Notes: a model not told the origin generated them from the sequence alone. A stretch of DNA of 64,000 bases from Trichormus sp. M33_DOE_039 (GCA_015296085.1 DVDT01000075.1:1-64000); one strand, 5' to 3'; shown: positions 27,743 through 38,756, counted from the first letter of the stretch. A program made the numbers and translations.

Positions 27743-28795
27743 CTATTGTATTGTTTGTAAACTTTTTGAGTGTTTTAACTCAGATAAAGTTGTGTTACCT
27801 GTGCAGAATAATACTGTAGTGACTTCTGCAATTAATACCTCGGCTAAATCTTGCAGTGCGGCTTCTGATTCTACTGCGGCTTTGAGGAAAGGCATAGCCA
27901 AGCCTGCGATGTCTGCTCCGAGGGCGATCGCTTTTGCAACATCTAAGCCATGACGTAAGCCACCGGAGGCAATTAAGGGTATATGGGGAGCGATCGCTCT
28001 AATACTAGTAATACACTCTGCTGTTGGTATGCCCCAATCTGCAAAGGTGCGACCTAAACGTCTTTGCAGGGCGTTTTCTGCCCTTTCTCCCTCTACTTTT
28101 GCCCAAGAAGTTCCACCTGCACCAGCTACGTCAATTGCTCTGACTCCCGCTGCTAATAACTTTTCGGCCATTGCTGCGGAAATGCCATTACCGACTTCTT
28201 TGGCAATCACTGGCACAGGCAATTTGGAACATAATTTGTCGATTTTATCAAGTAAACCGCGAAAATTTGTATCACCTCTAGGCTGAATAAACTCTTGCAG
28301 AGGATTAATATGCAAAATTAAAGCATCTGCCTCTAACATATCAATGATTTGCAGACATTGCTCTAAGCCATATTTATAGTTAAGCTGCACAGCACCGACA
28401 TTGGCAAACAAGAGAATATTTGGTGCATATTTGCGAACCGCAAAAGTGTCAACTACTTGGGGTTTTTCTACTGCTACCCGTTGAGAACCAACACCCATCG
28501 CCAATTTATAGTTTTGAGCGACTGCAGCTAAACGCTGGTTAATCATTTTTGCTTGTTCAGTTCCTCCAGTCATGGAGGAGATTAACAAAGGTGCGTTGAG
28601 CGTTTTACCGAAAAAATTTGTTTTGAGATTGATGTCGTCGCGGTCTAATTCTGGTAGACAACAATGGGTGAAGCGATAGCGTTCTAGTCCATTAGTGATT
28701 TCGTGACATTGGACATCTTCTTCTAAGCAGATGCGGATGTGATCTGCCTTACGTGACTGGGTGGGGATGGATGTGTTATTGGTAGGCGCGTTCAC
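27743..28795 (-). CDS. fni: type 2 isopentenyl-diphosphate delta-isomerase
   Basis: A 350-residue FMN- and NADPH-dependent TIM-barrel enzyme that interconverts IPP and DMAPP for isoprenoid synthesis (carotenoids, phytol, quinones). Visible motifs are [15 protein letters not shown] at the N-terminus, [21 protein letters not shown], the HINPLQE segment, and the FMN phosphate-binding [10 protein letters not shown] with IASGGLRHG near the C-terminus. Length is normal. Cyanobacteria characteristically use this type. It is upstream of sppA on the same strand, separated by an AGTCAA-type repeat spacer. Confidence 0.95.
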   Translation of the reverse strand: MNAPTNNTSIPTQSRKADHIRICLEEDVQCHEITNGLERYRFTHCCLPELDRDDINLKTNFFGKTLNAPLLISSMTGGTEQAKMINQRLAAVAQNYKLAMGVGSQRVAVEKPQVVDTFAVRKYAPNILLFANVGAVQLNYKYGLEQCLQIIDMLEADALILHINPLQEFIQPRGDTNFRGLLDKIDKLCSKLPVPVIAKEVGNGISAAMAEKLLAAGVRAIDVAGAGGTSWAKVEGERAENALQRRLGRTFADWGIPTAECITSIRAIAPHIPLIASGGLRHGLDVAKAIALGADIAGLAMPFLKAAVESEAALQDLAEVLIAEVTTVLFCTGNTTLSELKHSKSLQTIQ

Positions 28796-29090
28796 TGGTC
28801 AGTATGATATATGGCTTGCGATTACTATTGTAAGTGTGTCTGCTGAGTTGTAGGGGCGATCGCAGTTTGTCGTAGTCTTATGCCACTTTTGGAGGTGTGA
28901 AATGACCAAAAATCGCAGAGTTTGGATAGTTACAGCCATAACAACTTTAAATGTCTTGACCCAATCCCTCGTTTACAAAGACTAAAATTTGTTGTTAGGC
29001 AATTGCTACGGTAATTGGTAATTGAGGAGTAATTATGCGTGTATTTCACACAAAATATTAATGCTGTATTTTTCTATAAACTAATAAGAA

Positions 29091-29690
29091 TCAGTTAGAG
29101 CCATTAATAATAGGTTCTTTAACTTTCAACTGAGTTTGCATTTCTTCTCTAGTTTGTAGGTGTGCTTGCTCTAATTTATAACTGAGCCAAACACAGCTAC
29201 CGCCAAAAGAGGTAATGGTAATTAAACAAACAGTAATTAATAATCTAACTTGAGAACGCAGAGATTTAATTTCTTGTGTTTGCTCTGACAAATTCATCGG
29301 TAGTTGTGTAGTAAGCTGGGGATTTTCTACAATTTTTGCTGCTTGTTGTGGTGCTACACTGGCAAATTTAACTTGTTCGTACAACCAATTAGTAATTAAT
29401 TGTGGGCAGTTTTTCTTAAACCATCGCCAAGCCAGCATTCTAAATACAGGCTTAGAAAATTTAGCAATCATTTTCAATGTGCTATTAACGGTATGGGAGC
29501 GGAACTTTTGGTTGATTAAATTAGTTGCTCCTACATCATATAAACAATCTAATATCAACTTAACTGTTGTTTCTTCCCTAGATGACAGATTTTCCAACAA
29601 TAGAAGTACGTCATGAATACGCTCTTCTGCCATGATTTGTTCTGCTGATTTCGGCGATAAACTAATAAGTTGATGATTGGAAGTATTCAT
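29091..29690 (-). CDS. hypothetical protein with C-terminal membrane anchor
   Basis: A 199-residue protein. Residues 15-110 are helical and basic (for example KFSKPVFRMLAWRWFKKNC). A segment near 140-172 (RLLITVCLITITSFGGSCVWLSYKL) is a clear membrane helix, followed by a short polar tail. This gives a large cytoplasmic head with a near-C-terminal anchor. No family recognised. It has about 300 bases of gene-free DNA on one side and 1 kb on the other. Confidence 0.65.
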   Translation of the reverse strand: MNTSNHQLISLSPKSAEQIMAEERIHDVLLLLENLSSREETTVKLILDCLYDVGATNLINQKFRSHTVNSTLKMIAKFSKPVFRMLAWRWFKKNCPQLITNWLYEQVKFASVAPQQAAKIVENPQLTTQLPMNLSEQTQEIKSLRSQVRLLITVCLITITSFGGSCVWLSYKLEQAHLQTREEMQTQLKVKEPIINGSN

Positions 29691-30722
29691 GACATCTATC
29701 TATCTAGGGATTTTTGTATACAAGTTTGAGTTGCTGATTATGTGTTTACATTTGATAGCCCAAGAAATGCAATTGTAGATGCTGGCTTAGTGGTGGTTGA
29801 GAAAATATAATTCACAACGAAAATGTATTTATTCAGGTAATGACATAATATACAAACTGATTTAGCTATATTAACTACTTGTCGTTTTACCTAACCTTTT
29901 CACCTGATTATCCAGAGAAAAGCAATATATTCCTGAAATATATACTTTTTGTCTATATTTTCCAGTCGCTGGACTTGTAAATTTCAGTAATTTTACGTGA
30001 TTTCCACTAAACGCGACATTTGACCAACCAATATCATTATATACCATTAATTAAAACATACTTAATTATATATAAGTGTTTTCTGAATTTGCATACTTCT
30101 CAGTCAGACATAGAAAATGTGATTTTTTATCTATTAATCAAGGCTTTCAGATGCAAGTACTCTCCAAAAATCTGATTTTGCTTCAGATGGGCGATGTTAG
30201 TGTACAAGAAAATTGTTCTAAATAATTTACACTTGAGGAATGTAGACAATCTCCTACAGGGTAGTTGTATATACAAGATTAATCATTTCATCAAGAAATT
30301 GGGAAAATCACAGCTTTTTCAATTCAGAATAAATGATTGCCATCAACATCAAATTTGGTCAATGCTAAATTAGATTACAAATATTCAAATTAATTCTATA
30401 AGGTCAGATTCTTAACTTTAATTTAAAGTACATATGCGTGTTAAGCCTAAAAATTAAAACTCGGATGTTAGCGTTCCCTAGCGGAATTCCTTATACAAGG
30501 ACAACGCATAGTATTATAGATTTTCATCTGTGAATTATTCTGACAGCGATCGCCACTCTTAAAACCAGCAAAAACATGATCTCTAAATGTTATAAGTACA
30601 TAATTCCGGCAATATGGTTTTGTCTAAAGCGCAAAAATCACGACAAGTTTAACGTCACATCTGCCACTATCCCTTAGACTAGGGGCAGAAACTTTGTTAA
30701 GACTGGTCGAGGAAAGTGGAAA
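29691..30722. other. 1 kb AT-rich gene-free region upstream of mgtE
   Basis: No open frame of note on either strand. The DNA is strongly AT-rich, with one HIP1-related site near 30547. It lies between the divergent anchored protein and mgtE. It could hold a long mgtE leader, a small RNA or a decayed gene. I looked for a magnesium-sensing leader but could not recognise one by eye. Confidence 0.5.
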
Positions 30723-32123
30723 GTGACGGAAACGAACAATTTAAACACTGCGCTTCAGGATGTTTCACGTAGAGAATTGCGAGATTTAGTCAGGACACAG
30801 CTGCGAATGCTATTGGAAGCTGGAGATTTGCAAGCAGCTAAGGCTATTCTTGTACCTGTACAGCCTGCGGATATAGCTGAGGCGATTGAAGGTTTACCAG
30901 AAGCGATGCACGCTTTGGCGTTTCGTCTACTTTCAAAAAGTGAGGCGATAGAAGTTTATGAGTATCTGGACTATAGCGTTCAAGAACGACTGATAGAGGA
31001 ATTGAAAAGTCAAGAAGTCCGCGATATTGTTGATCAGATGTCTTCAGATGACAGAGCTAGGTTATTTGATGAACTACCAGCCAAAGTTGTCAATCGTCTT
31101 TTAGAACAACTCAGTCCCATCGAACGCCAAGCTACAGCTTTACTTTTGGGTTATGAGGCTGATACCGCTGGGCGGATTATGACCCTAGAATTCATTGCAT
31201 TGAAAGAAAATTTCACGGTAAGTCAAGCCCTAGAACGGATACGCAGCCTAGCTAATGCCAGTGAAATGATTTACTATCTTTACGTTACTGATGCTGCTAG
31301 GCGATTAACAGGGATTGTATCTTTACGGGAGTTAGTCACATCTCAGCCTGAACAAATCGTGGGCGAAATCATGACCCGCGATGTGATTTGCATTCACACC
31401 GATACAGACCAAGAGGAAGTTGCAAGATTAATTCAAAGATACGATTTTTTAGCTGTACCTGTAGTAGATAGAGAAGAACGCTTAGTAGGAATTGTCACTG
31501 TCGATGATGTCATTGATATTTTGCAACAAGAAACTACCGAAGATATCTACGCTGTAGGCGGTGGTGTGCAATCTAGTGGCGATAATTATTTTCAAATGGA
31601 TTTACTGGAGGTAGCCCGGAAGCGAGTTTTATGGTTATTCGTATTGCTGATTACCAATACTGTTACAGGTACGATTATTAAATCTCAAGAAGATATTCTG
31701 ACCAAAGTTGTCACTTTAACCGCTTTTATTCCCTTATTGACTGGTACTGGTGGTAATGTGGGAGCGCAATCCTCAACAGTAGTAATTCGGGGGATGAACA
31801 CCGATGAAATTAGATCCTTGGGGACATTACAGGTAATTGGCCGGGAAGCGATCGCCGGTGCATTGCTGGGTGGTATGTTAGGCAGTATCGCTACAGTTTG
31901 GGCTTTCTTTTTGCAAGGACGAATAGAAGTTGCGATCGCTGTTGGGACTAGTTTAGTCGCTATTTCCGTATTAGCTTCTGTCTCCGGTTCAGCACTACCA
32001 TTCTTATTTCGCTTTTTGCGTTTAGATCCAGCCTTGATGTCTGCACCATTCATTACTACAGCTGTTGATGTGTTGGGTGTGCTAATCTACTTCAACTTGG
32101 CACGAGTCATTTTACGGCTGTAA
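30723..32123 (+). CDS. mgtE: magnesium transporter MgtE
   Basis: A 466-residue Mg2+ channel/transporter. The N-terminal helical superhelix domain (about 20-140) contains VQPADIAEAIEGLPE and MSSDDRARLFDELP. A CBS-domain pair (about 145-270) follows with ITRDVICIHTDTD-like and GIVTVDDVIDIL motifs, then five membrane helices. The pore signature PLLTGTGGNVGAQSS lies near 340-354. The CBS and N domains sense cytoplasmic Mg2+ and close the pore. Start is GTG 30723 preceded by GAGGAAAG. Confidence 0.95.
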   Translation: MTETNNLNTALQDVSRRELRDLVRTQLRMLLEAGDLQAAKAILVPVQPADIAEAIEGLPEAMHALAFRLLSKSEAIEVYEYLDYSVQERLIEELKSQEVRDIVDQMSSDDRARLFDELPAKVVNRLLEQLSPIERQATALLLGYEADTAGRIMTLEFIALKENFTVSQALERIRSLANASEMIYYLYVTDAARRLTGIVSLRELVTSQPEQIVGEIMTRDVICIHTDTDQEEVARLIQRYDFLAVPVVDREERLVGIVTVDDVIDILQQETTEDIYAVGGGVQSSGDNYFQMDLLEVARKRVLWLFVLLITNTVTGTIIKSQEDILTKVVTLTAFIPLLTGTGGNVGAQSSTVVIRGMNTDEIRSLGTLQVIGREAIAGALLGGMLGSIATVWAFFLQGRIEVAIAVGTSLVAISVLASVSGSALPFLFRFLRLDPALMSAPFITTAVDVLGVLIYFNLARVILRL

Positions 32124-32242
32124 AACCAAAGAGTAATGGATACCGTTAATCTAGACCGTGTCGAATAGAATATTCTATAAGTCAAGTTTTGGAATCCAAA
32201 ATTTAAAATCCCAAAGCCAAAATTGGCACAACCTCATAAGTT

Positions 32243-32503
32243 CTACAATTCTGTAGGTGTATCTGGAGCAATGATTTCGCCAGCACCCATCGTTTTTAAG
32301 ATCATGTCTTGGTCAGTCACTAACTCATTCAATTCTTTCACTTGTAAATTCATCTGTTCACAAGCTTGTCGAAGTTCTCGTGCGAAGGTATTAATATCTT
32401 CGCCGTAACCACATTGATAAGCAGCAGTTTCAATTCCTTGCTTGGCATTTGCCCTAGCACAATCTACTAGGTCAGTTCCATGCAATGGTTTTGCAGATGC
32501 CAT
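32243..32503 (-). CDS. small conserved hypothetical protein
   Basis: An 86-residue acidic, largely helical, soluble protein. Residues 10-45 contain VDCARANAKQGIETAAYQCGYGEDI with two Cys, and the following helix is ACEQMNLQVKELNELV. It resembles a small protein often annotated as hypothetical in filamentous cyanobacteria. Codon use and the clean ATG support a real gene. It is convergent with mgtE. Confidence 0.65.
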   Translation of the reverse strand: MASAKPLHGTDLVDCARANAKQGIETAAYQCGYGEDINTFARELRQACEQMNLQVKELNELVTDQDMILKTMGAGEIIAPDTPTEL

Positions 32504-32614
32504 AGACTTTTGTTGTAACTTTTAAATCGTTTTTCCTTAGCTAGATTAGCAATGCTCTGGGACGAAATCATCTCTCTGTTGGCAGACAGCAAAGTCATCT
32601 TCAGGTGTAATCTT

Positions 32615-34954
32615 CTAAATTTTCTCAGCTAGGCTAGCGACTACAGCAACTAAATGTGTAGTTTCAATTGGTTTGGGGAAATGTGCTTGATAGCCAGAGG
32701 CGATCGCTTTGAGCCGATCTTCTTCCCGTGCAAATGCTGTGACTGCTATGGCGGGGATATGACCACCTACATGAATCTCCCACTCCCTGACTTTGCGGAT
32801 AAAATCGTAGCCGTCTGCTTGTGGCATACCGATATCGCAAAGAATGACAGTAGGTTTCCAAGCGAAGACTTCTTTCAATCCCTCTGCTGCTGAACTACAG
32901 GCGCGAACTTCTGCTCCCTGTTGCATCAGAGCTGCTGCCACCACATCTCTAGCGTCGGGTTCGTCATCAACCACAAGTACTCGCGCACCCACAAGCCTAT
33001 CTAGGCTTGTAGATGGTGCAGTGGTTTTGGGGTTGCTAAAGCTCTCCTGATGAGTATTCACGGGAAGTTTCAGAGTGAAAGTTGCCCCTTGACCCTCACC
33101 GTCACTGTCAGCCTGCACTGTCCCACCATGAAGCTCAACCAAGTGACGAACGATCGCCAGACCTAGCCCCAAACCACCAAATTTCCTAGTAGTTGAACCG
33201 TCAGCTTGGCGGAAGCGTTCAAAGACGTGTGGTAGGAATTCTGCCTTAATACCCACGCCAGTATCCCTCACTATGACTTGGACAAGGGAGTCAACCTGGC
33301 TTAAACTCACATCGACCCGCCCACCCGGAGGCGTAAATTTAACGGCGTTGCTGAGGAGATTCCAGACTATCTGCTGAAGGCGATTCTGGTCTCCTAAGAC
33401 AGATTCCACATGAGCCAGTTGCATCTGTAATTCAATGTTTTTCACTTCGGTGGTGTGGCGCATCGAATCTACTGCACTGATGATGACAGCGGCTAAGTTG
33501 AGCGGCTGTAGTTCGAGATGAAGTTTACCAACGATAATTCGTGAGGTGTCGAGGAGGTCTTCCACCAGTTTTGCTTGGGCTTTAGCATTTCGCTCGATGA
33601 TTGCGATCGCTTGCTGCGCCTTTTCCGCGTTGAGCTTCCCGGTGCGTAGCAACTGAGACCAGCCAAAGATAGCATTCAGAGGGGTTCTCAGTTCGTGTGA
33701 GACTGTAATTAAAAATTCATCCTTCAGACGGTTAGCCGCTTCTGCCTCTGCCCGTGCAGTCTCGGCCTGCTTTAAATTTTCATCCCGCTCACGTTCACGC
33801 TTTTGTAGAAGGTCAGCCGAAAATTCTAATGCTTCTCCTAACAAGACGACTTCTTTAATTTGTGAGGGAATCATGCAGGGATACTCACCTTTGGCCAGTG
33901 CTTCTGCGGCGATAGCAGCTGAGGTGATGCCTTGAGACATCGAGCGCGATAAAAAAAGCGCACCCACCCCACTGACCACCAGCAATAATAAACCCGACCC
34001 AATAACCAACCACATCGCACGGCGAGCCGGACTTTCAATCGTGTCAACGGGAACAACAACAGCCGTCGTCCAGTCAGAGAAATTCGCCCGCCGGAAAGCA
34101 ACATATACTGATGCTCCTTCCAAAGTCCTCTCGCGGTAGACTCCCTCGGTTGTTTGAGCAATTCGCCTCAGAAAAGATGGAGTACCTGGCTTCCCCACAA
34201 AGCGTTCAGGATCACGAGTCCGGGCTACAACAATACCGTGACCATCAACGACAGTACGCGTCCACTCTCCGTCAACTGTTGTTTGGGTTTTGAGGACGCT
34301 AGTTAGTGCTTCTGAGGTGATGAGAGCAGTAAGCACATATCGCAGCTTACCACCGCGCATAACTGGGACACGGATGGGAAAAGCCCATTTCTGTTTGCGA
34401 CGAGCAAAGGCGAGATAACCCACTGCCGGCTGGTTTGTTGCGATGACATGCCGCACACTTTTAGGCTCATTCGCCAAGGGTAATTGCGTCCCGAAGGGAC
34501 GAAAGGTATTGAAAACCTGGCGTTCGTCCGGCGTGAGAAGGATCACACCTAACCAAGTCGGCTGCGTCTGCGCTGTGCGCTGTGCTTCCTGATAAAAGGC
34601 TTTTAAATCATCTTGCTCAATTCGGTCAGAGGCCGCCAGTGATTGGAGTGTCCTAGTTGTACTGGAAACCTCGCGTTCTACATCCTGAGTGAGATTGCGT
34701 GCTGCTAGAATCAAGCGGCGTTCTGATGCTGTACGCTCGTTGAGTGAAAGTTTGTGTACAACGGCAACAGCAAAAAGAACGACTGGAAGTAACGCCCCTA
34801 CCACAAGTAGCAAAAGATGCCACTTCAAAGAAAGTGTGCGTCTACCGACAGCTTTCAAATCTTGATTTCTACTTGTTTTATGCAACCTAACTTCCCAATG
34901 TGAGGATAATGTAGTTTTAGTGAATATTGTGATGCTCTTTCGTTGAAAGCACAC
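32615..34954 (-). CDS. hybrid sensor histidine kinase with Cache-type sensor
   Basis: A 779-residue membrane kinase. Two membrane segments (about 43-67 and 310-335) flank an extracytoplasmic sensor of about 240 residues with the double-Cache look (FPIRVPVMRGGKLRYVL, WTTAVVVPVDTI). Next come a HAMP-like linker, coiled coil, HisKA with SHELRTPLNAIFGW, HATPase with NLLSNAVKF, DTGVGIK and GLGLGLAIV, and a C-terminal receiver with the DIGMPQADGY phosphorylation site. The first 30 residues before the first membrane segment are poorly supported and the start may be further in. Ligand unknown; Cache domains often bind small metabolites. Confidence 0.92.
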   Translation of the reverse strand: MCFQRKSITIFTKTTLSSHWEVRLHKTSRNQDLKAVGRRTLSLKWHLLLLVVGALLPVVLFAVAVVHKLSLNERTASERRLILAARNLTQDVEREVSSTTRTLQSLAASDRIEQDDLKAFYQEAQRTAQTQPTWLGVILLTPDERQVFNTFRPFGTQLPLANEPKSVRHVIATNQPAVGYLAFARRKQKWAFPIRVPVMRGGKLRYVLTALITSEALTSVLKTQTTVDGEWTRTVVDGHGIVVARTRDPERFVGKPGTPSFLRRIAQTTEGVYRERTLEGASVYVAFRRANFSDWTTAVVVPVDTIESPARRAMWLVIGSGLLLLVVSGVGALFLSRSMSQGITSAAIAAEALAKGEYPCMIPSQIKEVVLLGEALEFSADLLQKRERERDENLKQAETARAEAEAANRLKDEFLITVSHELRTPLNAIFGWSQLLRTGKLNAEKAQQAIAIIERNAKAQAKLVEDLLDTSRIIVGKLHLELQPLNLAAVIISAVDSMRHTTEVKNIELQMQLAHVESVLGDQNRLQQIVWNLLSNAVKFTPPGGRVDVSLSQVDSLVQVIVRDTGVGIKAEFLPHVFERFRQADGSTTRKFGGLGLGLAIVRHLVELHGGTVQADSDGEGQGATFTLKLPVNTHQESFSNPKTTAPSTSLDRLVGARVLVVDDEPDARDVVAAALMQQGAEVRACSSAAEGLKEVFAWKPTVILCDIGMPQADGYDFIRKVREWEIHVGGHIPAIAVTAFAREEDRLKAIASGYQAHFPKPIETTHLVAVVASLAEKI

Positions 34955-35194
34955 AAATCACTTAGTTTAGTGTAATTATTTGGATTATAGCTACCCTTAA
35001 TACTTGGGTGCAGTTTATATGATGGTCGCAAGATGCTAATCTGTGAAAATTCCCAGGCATATTGATGTAGCAGTTACTAATGCCATTAGGAATGTTTTAA
35101 AGCGAGTACTAAACAATATTAGCTAACAGAAACTAAAGACGTTTTTGGGGAAATTGAGCATGGATATTGCGGATTAGAGCAAGTTTTCTAGTCT

Positions 35195-37864
35195 CTAACT
35201 CCTAGATAGCAATTGTGCATTTAATGCTTTAGTAATGCGATCGCTAGAAAATTGTAAGTGAGCTAGTGTGTAAGTATCGAGTTGTTCACTAAATTGTTTG
35301 AGCCGATGATCAATAGCTTGTTGTAGTTGACGTAGTTCGTACCAAGCTAGTGTACAAGCATCTTCTGGTAAATCATTTTGATCGAGGATCATTTCTAGCA
35401 GAATATTGAGATATTCTCGTTGTAACGAACGACGGATACTAGAAATTGGCTTTGGCTGTGCGGTAGCTAAAATTTCTGTCCAAATACCTGTTTGTAAAGT
35501 ATCAAACAGCTCTGGAATAGATAGGGCTTGATCGGTTGGGTTTTTTAATTCTATGTCACGTAACCGATGCAGGCGATCGCTATCTAAGAGCGATCGTAAT
35601 ATCCCGCTTTGGAACTGCAAAATCCGTTCATGGATCGGATAATCAAGGCGGTTATTCGGTACAAAGCTACCCCAGTGTTCCCATCTTGACGGTGCTAACT
35701 GATTCAGTAATTGCGGTGAGAATGTGAAAGCATCTTCAGCAAAGACATACTCTTGTAACTTGGCTAATGCTTGATGTTGTTGGACGCGTGGAACTGCTAC
35801 AAAAGCCCAAGAATGATCATTACCCACATGGAGACGCTGAAACGATTGTCCCCCAATATACTTAGAAACCAAGGTGGCATTGCGGAAATAATATTGCAAT
35901 ATTCTATTGAAGAGAACACGCAAATTACTATAGCTTTCTCCTTTCATCAGATCATCCTCGTTGAGATGCTGCCACATCACACGGGCGTTATCCATTTGCC
36001 ACTGAGAATACAATAAGACATCACTACTCATATCCCAAACATTGGCCAGAGGATTAATATCCCAAATATCCTCATCAGTGGCATAAGATAATTCTGGTTG
36101 CGGCGATGCCAAAGCAATCTGCTCTAAAAAGTCTTTTTCCGCTTCCGGTATGCTGGGTTCTATTGTTGGGCTTGGTTTATAGCCATACTCTATCGCCCAT
36201 TCATCATAGGGGCCGATCACCCAAGGAAAATAGTCACCTTGCTCTACTCCCTGCGGTGCTATATTCACGGGTACATAATCCATCACTGAAGCAACTAAAC
36301 CTTTAGTGTGGGTAATGGCAGTGTTATTTAATTCTGCGGGCGATAACATGGTACTGCCGTGAAAGTTATGGCGCAAACCCAGGGTATGCCCAACTTCGTG
36401 AGCAATCACAGAACGCAAATATTGATGCACATACTCTTGCATGAGTTCATGCTGCGGTTTAGTATCTGGCAAAAGTGACAATGCCAAAGCTCCCATTGCA
36501 GCTTGATTTGTAGATTCCATCCCATAGCAGAATTCCGATGCCAGTTTTTGGCAGGAGTTATTACCCAATAATGCAGTTGTTTCTCTCAAGGCGCGATATT
36601 GTTGCTGAACTGAACGCACCATATTGGCATCGATGATAATATCCGCATCTAAGATTTCACCGGTCAGGGGGTTGACGCGAATTGGCCCTTTGGCAAAGCC
36701 TGCATCTAGGGAGTTGAACCAGCGAATTGTGTTGTAGCGGACATCACCTGGTTGCCAATCAGCATTATCAGGCATTTGCCGCACTTCGATCGCGTTTTCA
36801 AACCCAGCCTTGGTGAAAGCTTTGTTCCACATCAGCACACCTTCGCGGATTGCATCCCGGTATTCTAGGGGAACAGCATTTTCAATCCAAAATACTATCG
36901 GCTGTTTTGGTGAAGATAAAGGTGCATTAGGATCAGATGGTTCTAGATGCCAACGATTGATGTAACGTACAAAGGTGTCTGGTGAGTCGTTGTGAGAAAA
37001 ATCTTGAAAGGCTGTAATAAAATATCCTACTCGGTCGTCCGCTAGTCGGGGAATATAGCCGTTATTTTTGGGCAGTTGGGAAAAACTGTAATGTACCTTC
37101 AGACTCAACGCCCTGCTATCAGGCAAGGTAACTAAATTTGACCCTTCTGGTGAGTAAAACCCGTAAATAGCATCTATTTCTACATTCTCTGGGAAGCTAT
37201 TGACATCGCCAAAATAAGACTTACTGGTTTCTAAACGGTAATCGGTTTGTAAAGAATATTTTAATAGGGGAGTTAACCCTGGAAAGTCCCGCATCAGCAG
37301 ATCATCCAGGTTGATGAGAATATTATGATTGTAAGGATTAATACTATCTATTGGGAGTGAATACAGCACTGAATCGCTAAATGAACGGGCAAGCGATCGC
37401 TGTTCTGGTTCTGTTGCATCAGTGCGAAACTTCACATTACGCACCACAAAGTGCAAGTTATTGTTTACTTGTTGGCAGTAGAACAGAAAATCAGTCAGAG
37501 GTAAGCCACTATAAATCCCACTTTCCCCAATCCCTGATTCTAACGTCACTGTTGCTAGATAATTTTGATTGAGCTGCTCAGGTTTAATTTCCCAGTAAAC
37601 TTGTCCTGATTCCTGACTGTAATAAAGATTGAACAGTCCATCTAGTTTCTCTGTGGCTTTAATTACATCGCGGAATCGGCGAAAATCTTCTTTCCTACCT
37701 TGATCAAAACTATTAGCACTGGCTAAATTTTCCACTACTGAAATTGGGTTGAATTGCTGCACATCAGGATCGGCCAGTTGGTTAGCTCCTGCGCCATCAA
37801 CATTTAAGAAAAAAATCCACAATATAATCGTGTAAATTGCTAATTGCCTGATCCAGTGTTTCAT
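35195..37864 (-). CDS. exported zinc-dependent metalloprotease (DUF5117/DUF5118 type)
   Basis: An 889-residue protein. Residues 1-28 form a signal peptide (IRQLAIYTIILWIFFLNVDGAGA). The zinc site HEVGHTLGLRHNFHGS near 484-499 is the extended HExxHxxGxxH of metzincin-like peptidases. Upstream sequence (LFNLYYSQESGQVYWEI and the two following beta-rich blocks) matches large bacterial secreted metalloproteases that carry DUF5117 and DUF5118 domains. It should act in the periplasm or outside the cell. No dedicated transporter or inhibitor gene is adjacent. Confidence 0.88.
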   Translation of the reverse strand: MKHWIRQLAIYTIILWIFFLNVDGAGANQLADPDVQQFNPISVVENLASANSFDQGRKEDFRRFRDVIKATEKLDGLFNLYYSQESGQVYWEIKPEQLNQNYLATVTLESGIGESGIYSGLPLTDFLFYCQQVNNNLHFVVRNVKFRTDATEPEQRSLARSFSDSVLYSLPIDSINPYNHNILINLDDLLMRDFPGLTPLLKYSLQTDYRLETSKSYFGDVNSFPENVEIDAIYGFYSPEGSNLVTLPDSRALSLKVHYSFSQLPKNNGYIPRLADDRVGYFITAFQDFSHNDSPDTFVRYINRWHLEPSDPNAPLSSPKQPIVFWIENAVPLEYRDAIREGVLMWNKAFTKAGFENAIEVRQMPDNADWQPGDVRYNTIRWFNSLDAGFAKGPIRVNPLTGEILDADIIIDANMVRSVQQQYRALRETTALLGNNSCQKLASEFCYGMESTNQAAMGALALSLLPDTKPQHELMQEYVHQYLRSVIAHEVGHTLGLRHNFHGSTMLSPAELNNTAITHTKGLVASVMDYVPVNIAPQGVEQGDYFPWVIGPYDEWAIEYGYKPSPTIEPSIPEAEKDFLEQIALASPQPELSYATDEDIWDINPLANVWDMSSDVLLYSQWQMDNARVMWQHLNEDDLMKGESYSNLRVLFNRILQYYFRNATLVSKYIGGQSFQRLHVGNDHSWAFVAVPRVQQHQALAKLQEYVFAEDAFTFSPQLLNQLAPSRWEHWGSFVPNNRLDYPIHERILQFQSGILRSLLDSDRLHRLRDIELKNPTDQALSIPELFDTLQTGIWTEILATAQPKPISSIRRSLQREYLNILLEMILDQNDLPEDACTLAWYELRQLQQAIDHRLKQFSEQLDTYTLAHLQFSSDRITKALNAQLLSRS

Positions 37865-38194
37865 TTTCAGTAAAAATGTGGATTAATTCGTCCAAAATCC
37901 ACTTTGGTCAGATAAACATTGTGACTTGACAGGAAAACAACCACTAGCTTGTCGGTAGTGAGTCTTGTAATAGCTATGAGCGTTTTTTAGTAATTTTTCA
38001 TTTATAAAATAAAATTCGCTAGATAGCAATATTTACGTCTTAAGATAGATGAATAATCATCTCATAAGTTGTGTAGCAAACTACATTTGCCACAAAGATA
38101 CTTGTTCTTTCCCTAGGTACAGGATATTGCTCAAACTGAGTGCGAACATGATAGATGATGTGCTACCAAACCCTAGCTACGCACCAGGGCATTG
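37865..38194. other. intergenic, nothing recognised
   Basis: A 330-base AT-rich spacer between the divergent metalloprotease and the small gene at 38195. It must hold the metalloprotease promoter, but no specific element stands out. Confidence 0.4.
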
Positions 38195-38383
38195 ATGAAT
38201 AGAACAACAAAGAACAGATTCAGTTCTGGAATGACTGACGAAGATTGGTTCAATCAAGGGAAATCTGATGCTTGGGCAGGCAGACCCAAAGTGCCACCAG
38301 AACAAGATGCTCAAGCTGCTAGTATGTATGACTTAGGTTACAGTGAGGGAGAAATTACGCATCCGCCAACAGAACTTAAGTAA
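38195..38383 (+). CDS. small hypothetical protein
   Basis: A 62-residue soluble protein from ATG 38195; a TTG directly before it is less likely. It contains a compact motif DEDWFNQGKSDAWAGRPKVPP followed by ASMYDLGYSEGE, resembling short repeats in which GxxDAxxG and YxxGYxxG pair up. No known function. The organised motif suggests a real gene despite the short length. Confidence 0.6.
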   Translation: MNRTTKNRFSSGMTDEDWFNQGKSDAWAGRPKVPPEQDAQAASMYDLGYSEGEITHPPTELK

Positions 38384-38756
38384 GTAGCCGTCATGAACTG
38401 CGTACATAAGAAAACAAAAAAAAGTCTTTCCCTTACACCCCTAAACCCCTTTTTCAAGCTAGAACGGCTTAAATATTTCTAGTTGGGATCAGGCAGTAAG
38501 CAGCAAAAGCATTCCCGCAGGTTAGGCAGAAGGAAAGAGGGTTTTAGCTTATCTGTCAGAAGATAATTGTGCTATTTTCACAAACCTATTTACTGGTGAA
38601 TTAGTGTTTTGAACTTTTAGAAGTAATCAGCCCATTTTCTGACAAGTAAAATCAATCTCATCTGCGGTGTTTACCTATGACGGAGGAAACATTTTCAATT
38701 AATGCTTACTATTAAAACCATAGAAGTAAAAATGCAGACAAGGTTGGTTTTTAATT
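38384..38756. other. intergenic, no gene seen
   Basis: A 373-base spacer containing a short CTTACACCCCTAAACCCC fragment of the dispersed TAGGGGT repeat type (about 38431-38452) and otherwise unremarkable AT-rich DNA. Confidence 0.4.

Noticed and set aside
30400-30722. Magnesium riboswitch (M-box) before mgtE
   Set aside because: I could not identify the conserved helices or loops by eye, so no riboswitch is claimed; a covariance-model search would settle it.
31685-32053. 122-residue minus-strand frame antisense to mgtE
   Set aside because: It is antisense to the MgtE membrane domain; the composition simply mirrors hydrophobic codons.
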